Shown here piece after piece: positions 26,089-34,644 of a stretch of 64,000 nucleotides of DNA. Position 1 is the first letter of the stretch. Every line of letters starts with the position of its first letter. The notes below the pieces were generated by a model. It had not been told where the DNA came from, made no database searches, and was given only the letters and a program-made list of their open reading frames with translations. A program made the translations under genes and the position numbers. Source of the stretch: Chitinophagaceae bacterium (GTDB lineage: Bacteria; Bacteroidota; Bacteroidia; Chitinophagales; Chitinophagaceae); assembly GCA_025934485.1 (NCBI GenBank), contig JAICXX010000009.1:1-64000 (forward strand), in the 5' to 3' direction.

Positions 26089-26589
26089 ATGAAAACAGCT
26101 GCAGTCACCGGTAAACACACAAAAACCGTCATCAGGGAGCTGGAAGAAGCCATGACCAGGGGCAATGCCCATTCGAGCTTTGAATACGCCGTGAAGGACA
26201 TCCCCCAGGAATTGCTCGACAAGACGCCCGCCGATTTGCCCTACAGCATCTGGCAACTGGTGGAACATATCCGCATCACGCAATGGGATATCCTGGACTT
26301 TTGCCGCAATCCCAAGTATAAAAAAATGACCTGGCCCGACGACTACTGGCCCAGGGAAAAGGGGCCGGCCCATAAAAACGACTTTAAAAAGTCGGTGGAC
26401 CAGATCATAGCGGACCGAAAGGCCTTTGTCGGGCTGCTTGAAAAGGCCGGCGAGGAAGAGCTTTACACGCCCCTCCCGCATGGCGATGGACAAAATCTTT
26501 TCCGCGAGGCATTGCTGATCATCGATCATAACAGCTATCACATCGGCGAGGTGATCGTGATCCGCCGGCTTTTACACAATTGGAAATAG
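26089..26589 (+). CDS. DinB family protein
   Basis: 166 aa four-helix bundle of the DinB/YfiT-like superfamily. The three metal-binding His candidates are in QLVEHIRITQWDIL and IIDHNSYHIGEVIVIRR, at the usual places in helices 2 and 4. Members bind a divalent metal and some act as thiol transferases or hydrolases; the name comes from damage-inducible dinB of Bacillus and does not imply a polymerase. No signal peptide. Followed 15 bp later by the XdhC-type gene, probably in one transcript. Confidence 0.85.
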   Translation: MKTAAVTGKHTKTVIRELEEAMTRGNAHSSFEYAVKDIPQELLDKTPADLPYSIWQLVEHIRITQWDILDFCRNPKYKKMTWPDDYWPREKGPAHKNDFKKSVDQIIADRKAFVGLLEKAGEEELYTPLPHGDGQNLFREALLIIDHNSYHIGEVIVIRRLLHNWK

Positions 26590-26604
26590 CGTTACATTAG
26601 CCTC

Positions 26605-27723
26605 ATGAAGGAGATTCGCACCATCGTCGACGCCTGGAAGACCATCGACCTGCACGAAACCCGTGCGGCGCTGGCAACGGTGGTACGCGTGGAAGGCTCC
26701 TCTTACCGGCGGGCCGGGGCCCGCATGCTGGTACTCGATAACGGCACCTATCTCGGCGGCATCAGCGGCGGCTGTCTCGAAGGAGATGCCTTGCGCCGCG
26801 CCCAAAAGGGGATAGCCCTCGGTCATCCTTCCGTCATCACCTATGATACCACCCAGGACGACGACTACCAGATCGGCGTGGGACTGGGTTGCCAGGGGAT
26901 CATCGATGTGCTGTTCACGCCGCTGCGACCCGGTGATCCGCAGGGACCGTATCGGGCCGCCGGCTCGCAGGGACCGCTCGAACTGCTGGCCGGCCTCACC
27001 AGTACCCGGGTACCCGTGGTGCTGACGACCATCACCGCGGCGGCTGATCCGCACCTGCTGGGTAAGGCCTGCGTATACCGGGATCAGGACTCCTTTCGGG
27101 CGGGCTGCACGCTCGGGGATCTTGTCGACCCGATCCTCACCCAGATCCAGCAGGCGCTCAAAGATCGGGCTTCACGCAGTGTCGCCTACGGAGACACCCG
27201 CTTGTTTATCGAGGTGATCCTGCCGGCGATCCACATCGTAGCGTATGGCGGCAATTATGATATCCGCACGTTGCTCAATCAGGCCACGGAGCTGGGCTGG
27301 GATTCTACCGTTGTCCTCAATACTTCCCGCGCTAACAAGACGCTGGTTGCCGCCGCCACGCGGGTGCTCGATTCTAATAAAGATCCCGGACCGGCGATCG
27401 ACGAATACACCGCCGTGCTGCTGATGTCGCACGACTATCGCACCGACACGGAAAATCTGCGGAAGGTGCTGCCGTCACCGGCCCCTTATATCGGGTTGCT
27501 CGGGCCGCGGAAGCGGGCCATACGCATCTTCGAAGGCTTGGCGGAGGCCGGAATGCCGCTTGGCGATGCGGATCTTCGCCGCATCTATGCACCCGCGGGT
27601 CTCGACATCGGCGCCGCCACTCCCGAAGAGATTGCCCTCTCCATTCTCGCCGAGATACGCAGCCATTTTTCGGGACGCCAGGGCGCGTCGCTGCGGCTCC
27701 GCGAAGGCTCGATCTATAGCTGA
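26605..27723 (+). CDS. XdhC/CoxI family protein
   Basis: 372 aa. N-terminal XdhC_CoxI domain with RAALATVVRVEGSSYRRAGAR and GGISGGCLEGD, which includes the conserved Cys of molybdopterin-handling XdhC; C-terminal Rossmann domain (IHIVAYGGNYDIRTLLNQAT, VLLMSHDYRTD, IGLLGPRKRA). XdhC binds and matures the molybdenum cofactor for xanthine dehydrogenase-type enzymes. No xdhA/xdhB or cox genes are in the window, so its client enzyme is encoded elsewhere. The 3' end overlaps the DUF72 gene by 10 bp. Confidence 0.88.
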   Translation: MKEIRTIVDAWKTIDLHETRAALATVVRVEGSSYRRAGARMLVLDNGTYLGGISGGCLEGDALRRAQKGIALGHPSVITYDTTQDDDYQIGVGLGCQGIIDVLFTPLRPGDPQGPYRAAGSQGPLELLAGLTSTRVPVVLTTITAAADPHLLGKACVYRDQDSFRAGCTLGDLVDPILTQIQQALKDRASRSVAYGDTRLFIEVILPAIHIVAYGGNYDIRTLLNQATELGWDSTVVLNTSRANKTLVAAATRVLDSNKDPGPAIDEYTAVLLMSHDYRTDTENLRKVLPSPAPYIGLLGPRKRAIRIFEGLAEAGMPLGDADLRRIYAPAGLDIGAATPEEIALSILAEIRSHFSGRQGASLRLREGSIYS

Positions 27724-28451
27724 TCCATCAAAAAATGCGCATCGGGCAACGCGCTGCCTATCGTATTATTAAAATATACATATACTTCCTTCCCTTCCGC
27801 CAACCACTTTTTTATTCGTATCGCGTCGCTGACAAGCCGCTCATTGGTGTATCCGCCACGATAATCTCCCGCCGGACCATGATAACGCAGATAAACAAAA
27901 GAAGCGATCGTGGTTTCTTCCCAGCAGGCTGACGCTGGCATATCCTGCAACACCCGGGCTGCATTAAAACGTTCCAGCAAAGTATCCGTCGCATCGATAT
28001 ACCAGCTTTTATCGCGGAACTCTACCGCCAGCTTCCAGGCTTCACGATAAGGCGCGATGGCCGCGAGCAATCGCTCGAGCGCTGGTACACGATCCACTTT
28101 GGCCCCCGGTGGAAGCTGGATCAGCAAACAACCTTTTTTCGGCCATAGATTTGCGGCCGCCTGCATAAATCGCCCGACATCCTCGGGGGCAAAGGCCAGT
28201 GAAGGCACATGCGTAATCCCTCGCCAGAGCTTGACGGTGAAGCGAAAATCGTCCGGTACCTCCGCGACCCATTTCGCGAAAGTGGAAGGCTTGGGGATCT
28301 TATAAAAGCTGCTGTTGACTTCAAGACTGTTGAATAAAGAAGCATAATACGTAAGCCGTGTTCCCGCCCGGAACGCTTCGGGAAAAGCCTGTTTGTTCGG
28401 CACCGGTAGTACGAGGCCGCTGGTGCCGCAAAAGAATTTATGTGGCGTCAT
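27714..28451 (-). CDS. DUF72 (YecE-like) protein
   Basis: 245 aa TIM-barrel-like DUF72 protein. Motifs: FFCGTSGLVLP at the start, YYASLFNSLEVNSSFYKIP, PDDFRFTVKLWRGITH, AVEFRDKSWY and FVYLRYHGPAGDYRGGYT with the conserved C-terminal RxHG. Function is unknown despite wide distribution. ATG 28451 is chosen because MTPHKFFCGTSG is the family's normal start; the frame upstream is Arg/Ser-rich and not family-like. Confidence 0.88.
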   Translation of the reverse strand: MTPHKFFCGTSGLVLPVPNKQAFPEAFRAGTRLTYYASLFNSLEVNSSFYKIPKPSTFAKWVAEVPDDFRFTVKLWRGITHVPSLAFAPEDVGRFMQAAANLWPKKGCLLIQLPPGAKVDRVPALERLLAAIAPYREAWKLAVEFRDKSWYIDATDTLLERFNAARVLQDMPASACWEETTIASFVYLRYHGPAGDYRGGYTNERLVSDAIRIKKWLAEGKEVYVYFNNTIGSALPDAHFLMDQL

Positions 28452-28562
28452 CTTCTGGGAGCATGCAAATGATCTGGGGGTTCGCATGCAACTTAAATGC
28501 CACGCGAACCGCATACCAGACCGGGCCACGGGCCCGGTGGGCTGGCTAGCCCCGACATTAGC

Positions 28563-28611
28563 GCAACGTCTGCGCGAAGCACATTCCCGCAACGCGAGCC
28601 GCAGACGTTGC
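28563..28611. promoter_or_regulatory. 12-bp inverted repeat upstream of susC
   Basis: GCAACGTCTGCG (28563-28574) and CGCAGACGTTGC (28600-28611) are perfect reverse complements 25 bases apart. It directly precedes the shared 20-bp element at 28616. It may be a regulator site or an RNA hairpin; no U-tract follows. Confidence 0.4.
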
Positions 28612-28615
28612 CGGG

Positions 28616-28635
28616 AACGATTGCGTAAATAAACA
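28616..28635 (+). promoter_or_regulatory. Shared pectin-locus element, copy 1
   Basis: AACGATTGCGTAAATAAACA lies 80 nt before the susC start and matches the element at 39416-39435 at 19 of 20 bases. Likely a common operator or promoter part. Confidence 0.5.
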
Positions 28636-28715
28636 CCCTCACTACTCACTGCTATTCAAAAACTTCTCGCTAGACTTGGGTTCGATTGCACACGTAAAAT
28701 AAACTAAACTGCCAT

Positions 28716-31700
28716 ATGAAGCGAACCCCCATTCTCGTTTTCCTGGCGCTTACGATCCATCTCGGCTTGCATGCCCAACGCATCCATGGCCGGGTCATCG
28801 ACGACAGCACAAACGCAGGCCTCGAACAAGCATCCGTGATCATCTCCGGCACCAGCAAAGGGACTACCACATCTCCCGATGGTGTTTTCTCCATCTCCCT
28901 CCCACAGGACGGCAAAAAGCATTCGCTGGTGATCTCGCATGCCGGTTATACCGATGAGAGGATACCCATCACCGATACTACCACGGTCATCATCACCCAT
29001 CTGAAGCGGAGCGTCTCTTCGCTCGACGACGTCGTGGTCATCGGCTATCAGACGGTGAGAAGACGCGATGTGATGGCGTCGGTGTCCTCCATCAGCAGCA
29101 AAGACGTAAAAGACATTCCCATCAACTCCGCCGAAGAGGCTTTGGCCGGCAGGCTTGCCGGCGTACAGGTCACCGGTTCCGAAGGGGCGCCCAACGCACA
29201 GGTGCAGATCAGGGTCAGGGGCGGAGGGTCCATCACGCAGAACAATTCCCCGCTTTATATCGTCGATGGGGTCCAGCTCGACAATGCTTTACAGTTTATT
29301 GCCCTGCAGGATATCGAGTCCATCGACGTCCTCAAAGACGCCGCCGCCACCTCCATCTATGGCGCCCGGGGCTCGAACGGGGTCGTCATCATCACGACCA
29401 AGGGTGGCCATAACACCGGCGGCAAAACGACGATCACCTATACGGGTTATGCCGGTGCCGCGCAGCTCGAAAAGGAACTCCCGCTCCAGCATCCCGACGA
29501 CTTTATGTACTACCAGTACGAACGGGCGCAGCAAACGGGCGACACATCGGGCATCGCACCCTATGGCGGCTACAACTGGCAAACGGTGCAGAACTATAAG
29601 AACGTTCCCTTCTACGATTGGCAAAAAAAGGTGATGGGCCGTACGGCATTCCTGGATAACCACAATATCAATCTCAGCGGTGGCAACGATAAGACACAAT
29701 ACTATCTGAGTGCTACCGACCAGGATCAGCAGGGCGTCATGCTGCTCTCCGATTTCCACCGGAAACTCCTGAATTTCCGCCTCGACCAGCAGGCGGCGCA
29801 AAACCTCAAGATCGGTTTGAATGTCCGCTACAACAACACCACAGTCGACGGGGCAGGTACGTCGAACCCCGGGTCCTCCTCGCTGAATTTCCTGCGGAAC
29901 GTCATCCGTTACCGGCCGTTTCTGGGGACAGGGCAAACGTCCACCACCTATGACCAGGCCTACGCCGATGCAACGAATGCAAACAGCCTTAGCCTCGTCA
30001 ACCCCGTCCTGTTGAACCAGGCGGAATATCGCCATAACATCCAGAACGTCATCGATCTAAGCGGTTTCGCAGAATACAGGTTCACCCGCTGGCTGAGTCT
30101 TCGCAGCACTTTTGGATGGGACTATAATACCCTCACCCAAAACGTATTCAACGATACCCTGACCAGTATTTCCAAGATCAGCGGCGGTGGGCTTCCGATG
30201 GCTTCTATCCAGGGCACCCTGGCCACGGTGATCGACAACTCCAACGTCTTTACCTATTCGAATGCGTCGGGCACCGGCAGGTTTCATGAGCATAACAAGC
30301 TCACCGTCATTGCCGGCGAAGAGATCTATAAAACAGATTCCAATGTAAATCTCATCCAGACCAACTATTTCCCGGTAGGCACGACAGCCACCGAAGCGCT
30401 GGCCAATATGAACCTGGGATCGGCACTCAACGCGTCTTCCCCCGAGCCGAAACCGGTAACGCGGGTCGTGCCCACGCGCATGTTGTCATTCTTTAGCCGC
30501 GCCACCTACGCGTATGATGATAAATATCTCATTGCCGCTTCCGTGCGCGCCGACGGCTCCTCCGCGTTCGCTTCGAAGAACCACTGGGGATATTTCCCTT
30601 CGGTCTCCGGCGCATGGCGGGTTTCCCAGGAGAATTTCATGTCGAACGTAAATTGGGTGACGGACCTGAAATTGCGCGGCGCCTTTGGCCTTGCCGGTAA
30701 CAACCGGATCGCACCGTTCCAGTACCTGACGACCTTTGTAACAACCAGCCAGTATGCGTTGAACCAGAACCTGACCACGGCCTATGCTTCCAGCGTACTG
30801 TCGAACCCGGACCTGGAATGGGAGTCCACCACATCCCGCGATATCGGCCTGGACGCGACATTCTTCTCGAACCGGCTGAACGTGTCCGTGGACGTCTACA
30901 GAAATACGACCAACCACCTGCTGGTGGCAGCGCCCGTGCCAACGACCTCAGGCTATACCAGCCAGCAGCAAAATGTGGGATCCACAGAGAACAAAGGGAT
31001 CGAAGTGCAGCTTGCGGGAACAGTGCTGCACCGCCGCAACTTCAACTGGACGGCTAATTTCAATATCTCCTGGAACAAGAATACCATTCAAAGCCTCGGC
31101 CAGAACCAAACATTCTATTATGCGAACTCGGGCTGGGCAGGGTCCAGCAACCTGCCTGACTACATCGTCAAGAAAGGGCAGCCGGTAGGAGCGATGTATG
31201 GTTATGTGAGCGATGGTTTTTATCAGCTCAGCGATTTTGTTTATAACAACCAAACGCGTGTCTATAGCCTCAAAGCGGGTGAGCCCAACAACGGCAATGT
31301 GACGGCCAGCACGCCGATGCCCGGTAGCATGAAATACAAGAGCGTCTCCGGCGACAGCGTCATCAACCCAAATACGGACCAGCGGATCCTGGGTAATGCA
31401 CAACCGAAATTCTTTGGCGGTCTCAACCAGACCTTTAGCTGGAAAGGCTTCGACGCAAGCATCTTTATCAACTTCCAATACGGTAACAAGGTCTTTAACG
31501 ACAACAAGCTGGAGTTCTCCAGCGGTTATACCCCCGGCGCCACACTGCTGGGCATTATGAAGAACCGCTGGCATACCGTCGATCAGAATGGGCATGTATA
31601 TGAACAGCTCGTTGGCGGCCAGGTCGTCGGCGCGTCCCCCGACAGCCTCGCGGCGCTCAACAAAGGCGCCAAATACTGGATACCCCTCGTAGGGTCCAGC

Positions 31701-31985
31701 TCGACGACCTTCGCTCCGAACTCATGGGCCGTGGAGGATGCGTCCTTTATCCGGATCAACAACATCACCGTGGGTTATTCGCTGCCGGCCGCGCTGGTGC
31801 GACACTTGCATGTCGCGCGGCTGAGGATCTATGCGACGGTCAACAATGTCGCCGTGATCACGGGGTATTCCGGCTACGATCCGGAAGTGAACGTGCGTAA
31901 CAGCAATCCCGTGACGCCCGGCGTAGACTACTCCGCCTATCCGCGTAGCCGCAGCTACCAGGCCGGCATTAACCTGACATTTTAA
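28716..31985 (+). CDS. SusC/RagA-type TonB-linked outer membrane transporter
   Basis: 1089 aa. Signal peptide (ILVFLALTIHLGLHAQ), CarboxypepD-regulatory-like domain at about 22-105, TonB-box-like DDVVVIGYQTV near 107-117, plug domain about 120-230 (LAGRLAGVQVTGSEGAPNAQ, PLYIVDGVQ, VLKDAAATSIYGARGSNGV), then a long 22-strand barrel ending in an aromatic strand (YQAGINLTF). With the SusD partner directly downstream it imports oligosaccharides across the outer membrane. The enzymes that follow make pectin/rhamnogalacturonan fragments the likely substrate. No SusR or ECF/anti-sigma pair lies next to it. Confidence 0.95.
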   Translation: MKRTPILVFLALTIHLGLHAQRIHGRVIDDSTNAGLEQASVIISGTSKGTTTSPDGVFSISLPQDGKKHSLVISHAGYTDERIPITDTTTVIITHLKRSVSSLDDVVVIGYQTVRRRDVMASVSSISSKDVKDIPINSAEEALAGRLAGVQVTGSEGAPNAQVQIRVRGGGSITQNNSPLYIVDGVQLDNALQFIALQDIESIDVLKDAAATSIYGARGSNGVVIITTKGGHNTGGKTTITYTGYAGAAQLEKELPLQHPDDFMYYQYERAQQTGDTSGIAPYGGYNWQTVQNYKNVPFYDWQKKVMGRTAFLDNHNINLSGGNDKTQYYLSATDQDQQGVMLLSDFHRKLLNFRLDQQAAQNLKIGLNVRYNNTTVDGAGTSNPGSSSLNFLRNVIRYRPFLGTGQTSTTYDQAYADATNANSLSLVNPVLLNQAEYRHNIQNVIDLSGFAEYRFTRWLSLRSTFGWDYNTLTQNVFNDTLTSISKISGGGLPMASIQGTLATVIDNSNVFTYSNASGTGRFHEHNKLTVIAGEEIYKTDSNVNLIQTNYFPVGTTATEALANMNLGSALNASSPEPKPVTRVVPTRMLSFFSRATYAYDDKYLIAASVRADGSSAFASKNHWGYFPSVSGAWRVSQENFMSNVNWVTDLKLRGAFGLAGNNRIAPFQYLTTFVTTSQYALNQNLTTAYASSVLSNPDLEWESTTSRDIGLDATFFSNRLNVSVDVYRNTTNHLLVAAPVPTTSGYTSQQQNVGSTENKGIEVQLAGTVLHRRNFNWTANFNISWNKNTIQSLGQNQTFYYANSGWAGSSNLPDYIVKKGQPVGAMYGYVSDGFYQLSDFVYNNQTRVYSLKAGEPNNGNVTASTPMPGSMKYKSVSGDSVINPNTDQRILGNAQPKFFGGLNQTFSWKGFDASIFINFQYGNKVFNDNKLEFSSGYTPGATLLGIMKNRWHTVDQNGHVYEQLVGGQVVGASPDSLAALNKGAKYWIPLVGSSSTTFAPNSWAVEDASFIRINNITVGYSLPAALVRHLHVARLRIYATVNNVAVITGYSGYDPEVNVRNSNPVTPGVDYSAYPRSRSYQAGINLTF

Positions 31986-32003
31986 CGATTAAAAAATTCG
32001 CAT

Positions 32004-33869
32004 ATGCAACGCATAAAATCGATAAAACTTCTTCACTGGGCCATCATTGGTTGTGGTTTGGTGGTATCGGCGGTCTCCTGTAAGAAGTACCTGGATCCCG
32101 ACCCTGTATCATCCTTTAATACGGCCTTTGTGTTCAGCGACGTCCCCAATGCACAGAAGGCCGTACTGGCGGCATATCAGGACATGGAGGGCGACAACGG
32201 CTATGGCATCCGGATCAGCATGTACTATTCCTATGACAACGACGAAATGATAGGCATGCATCAGCTGGGCGACAACGACCGCGGCGATATCGCCCATTAT
32301 AATGCCAACTCGGGTAATTCGCAGCTGTATAATCCCTGGGTGCAGTTATACCAGGGTATCGAAAGGTGCAATATTTGTATCTATAACATTCCAACCATGC
32401 CATTGTATACGAAAGGGTCGGCCCAGCAGGTTGGCGAGCTGCACCGCTTGTACGGAGAAGCATTGACCCTGCGTGCGCAATATTACCTGGAACTCGTGCG
32501 GAACTGGGGCGACGTCCCGGCGCAATGGCTGCCCTCCGCGCAGCAAGCCAATGTATTTCTGGCGAAGACGGATAGGGACACCATTTACAACCATCTGCTG
32601 AACGATCTGCAACAGGCGGAAAGCCTTGTTCCCTGGCGCACTGATGTCGGCTCGCTTGGCGACGGGATCGACGAGCGGATCACGCTCGGCGCCGTAAAGG
32701 CGCTCCGCGCACGCATCGCCCTCTACCGCGGCGGCTACTCACTCCGCCGCGCCAGCAGCATTTATGGCCAGACCATGGCCCGGCCCGCGGATTATCTCGA
32801 CTATTACAAGATCGCCTTCCAGGAATGTTCCGACCTGTTGGCCCGCCGCGACGAACACACCCTGAACCCCAGTTTCCAGGCCGTATTCAAGAACGGGCCC
32901 GACGCGCATACGATCGATACCAAATACGGCGAGATCCTATTCGAAGTGGGCATGAGCGGCGGTCAGGGCACCAACGACAGCAAACTCGGATACTACGACG
33001 GGACCAAGGTCAATGCCAGCCTTTCGGGCAACGCGGCTATCGGGGTATTGCCGACCTATTTTTATCTCTTTGACAGCACAGATACCCGCCGCGACGTGAC
33101 CTGCGCCGCATACGAAGTAGCCAAAGACCTGAACAGACTCACCGGTCATCCCATCACGACGATCGTCGAGGCCAAGTTCCGGCGCGACTGGATCACTAAC
33201 CCGAGTGTCATGACTTCTACCGCGCAGTATTACGGCGTGGACTGGCCGATCATCCGGTTCTCGGACGTCCTGCTGATGTACGCCGAGGCCGATAACGAGA
33301 TCAACCATGGCCCCAATGCTTCGGATATAGCAGCCTTCAACGAGGTGAGGACCCGGGGATACGGCGGCAACGCTTCGCTCATTGGAACGACGCCTACGGA
33401 TTATACCGGGTTCTTCAATGCGATCGTCCGCGAGCGTTCGCTTGAATTTGGCGGTGAAGGTATCCGCAAATATGACCTTATCCGCTGGAATCTGCTGGCG
33501 TCTCGTCTTGCGGATGCAAAAACGAATCTAACCAATCTGGCCGCCAAAACAGGTACATTTACGGGCGGCTATGCGAGTAATACCTGGAACTTCAGCCAGC
33601 TGCCGACGTCTGAATATTATGATTCGGCGAACTCTACCATCGCCACGGGGATCAAATGGGGAACATCGTTGTATGCACCCGCGGTGACGCCTGCCGGACC
33701 CTACAAAAAGGTAACATGGGTAAGCTCCTCTATCGCCAACGTATTGTCCTCCTCCGGCTCGTCGAACGCCTATGCCGTCGATTTCAAACCGAATCATAGC
33801 GAGCTCCTGCCCATTCCGCAGGCAGCCATCGCAGCCGATTATAATTTAACCCAGGACTATGGTTATTAG
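32004..33869 (+). CDS. SusD/RagB-type surface glycan-binding lipoprotein
   Basis: 621 aa. Signal peptide with lipobox VSAVSC gives lipidation at Cys26, followed by KKYLDPDP as in many SusD proteins. TPR-like helical regions and the C-terminal RERSLEFGGEGIRKYDLIRW and HSELLPIPQAAI blocks are diagnostic of RagB/SusD. It is the surface lid of the SusC channel and binds the glycan ligand. It lies 18 bp after susC, and its 3' end overlaps the acetylesterase start by 11 nt. Confidence 0.95.
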   Translation: MQRIKSIKLLHWAIIGCGLVVSAVSCKKYLDPDPVSSFNTAFVFSDVPNAQKAVLAAYQDMEGDNGYGIRISMYYSYDNDEMIGMHQLGDNDRGDIAHYNANSGNSQLYNPWVQLYQGIERCNICIYNIPTMPLYTKGSAQQVGELHRLYGEALTLRAQYYLELVRNWGDVPAQWLPSAQQANVFLAKTDRDTIYNHLLNDLQQAESLVPWRTDVGSLGDGIDERITLGAVKALRARIALYRGGYSLRRASSIYGQTMARPADYLDYYKIAFQECSDLLARRDEHTLNPSFQAVFKNGPDAHTIDTKYGEILFEVGMSGGQGTNDSKLGYYDGTKVNASLSGNAAIGVLPTYFYLFDSTDTRRDVTCAAYEVAKDLNRLTGHPITTIVEAKFRRDWITNPSVMTSTAQYYGVDWPIIRFSDVLLMYAEADNEINHGPNASDIAAFNEVRTRGYGGNASLIGTTPTDYTGFFNAIVRERSLEFGGEGIRKYDLIRWNLLASRLADAKTNLTNLAAKTGTFTGGYASNTWNFSQLPTSEYYDSANSTIATGIKWGTSLYAPAVTPAGPYKKVTWVSSSIANVLSSSGSSNAYAVDFKPNHSELLPIPQAAIAADYNLTQDYGY

Positions 33870-34644
33870 CAACACCGCCATACGGCCCGGAAGACACGGC
33901 GTCACCCTCATGATCCTTACCCTGCTGCTGGCGGCCTTCGTTCCGCCGGAGAGAACGATCAAAGTATGGCTCATTGGTGATTCGACCATGGCCGATAAAG
34001 AGATCAAGGCGTACCCCGAAACCGGTTGGGGTATGCCATTCGCTCATTTTTTCGATTCCACGGTTGTCGTCGACAACCGTGCTAAGAACGGCCGCAGCAC
34101 GCGGACCTTTATTGCCGAAGGACGTTGGGATGCGGTGATGCAGGAGATGAAGCCCGGCGATTGGGTCTTCATCCAGTTTGGCCATAACGACGAGGTACCC
34201 ACCAAGGGCAGCTATACGCCGGAGGATCAGTTCGAAGCTAATCTGATCCGCTTTATCAAAGATGTTCGCGACAAACAAGCGACGCCGGTTTTGATCACAC
34301 CCGTGGCCCGCCGGAAATTCGATGCGGGTGGTAAGGTCCAGGAGACACACGCGGTCTATGCCGCCATCGTCCGGAGAGTGGCCGCCGAACAACATACGCC
34401 TTTGATCGACCTCGACAAGGAGAGTCAGAGCCTGTTGCAACAGCTGGGCCCGGAGAACTCGAAGTTCCTTTTCGACTATCTCACACCCGGTGAACATCCC
34501 AACTACCCGCTGGGTCGTGAAGACGATACGCATTTCAATGAGCTCGGAGCCCGGAAGATGGCGGAGATCGTCCTGGCGGATATCCGCAGCCTGAATTTGC
34601 CCCTTGCGGCACATATCGTGGTGGGCACCAACAAACCTAAATGA
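33859..34644 (+). CDS. Rhamnogalacturonan acetylesterase (SGNH/GDSL, CE12-like)
   Basis: 261 aa. SGNH hydrolase with block I catalytic Ser in WLIGDSTMADKE, block III FGHND with the oxyanion Asn, and block V DDTHFNELGA carrying the catalytic Asp and His. This set, including GDSTMA, matches the CE12 rhamnogalacturonan acetylesterases, which remove acetyl groups from pectin backbones. An internal hydrophobic segment (LMILTLLLAAFVPPE) is the export signal; the true start may be the ATG near 33910 rather than 33859. It overlaps the SusD gene by 11 nt and the next gene by 4 nt. Confidence 0.87.
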   Translation: MVISNTAIRPGRHGVTLMILTLLLAAFVPPERTIKVWLIGDSTMADKEIKAYPETGWGMPFAHFFDSTVVVDNRAKNGRSTRTFIAEGRWDAVMQEMKPGDWVFIQFGHNDEVPTKGSYTPEDQFEANLIRFIKDVRDKQATPVLITPVARRKFDAGGKVQETHAVYAAIVRRVAAEQHTPLIDLDKESQSLLQQLGPENSKFLFDYLTPGEHPNYPLGREDDTHFNELGARKMAEIVLADIRSLNLPLAAHIVVGTNKPK

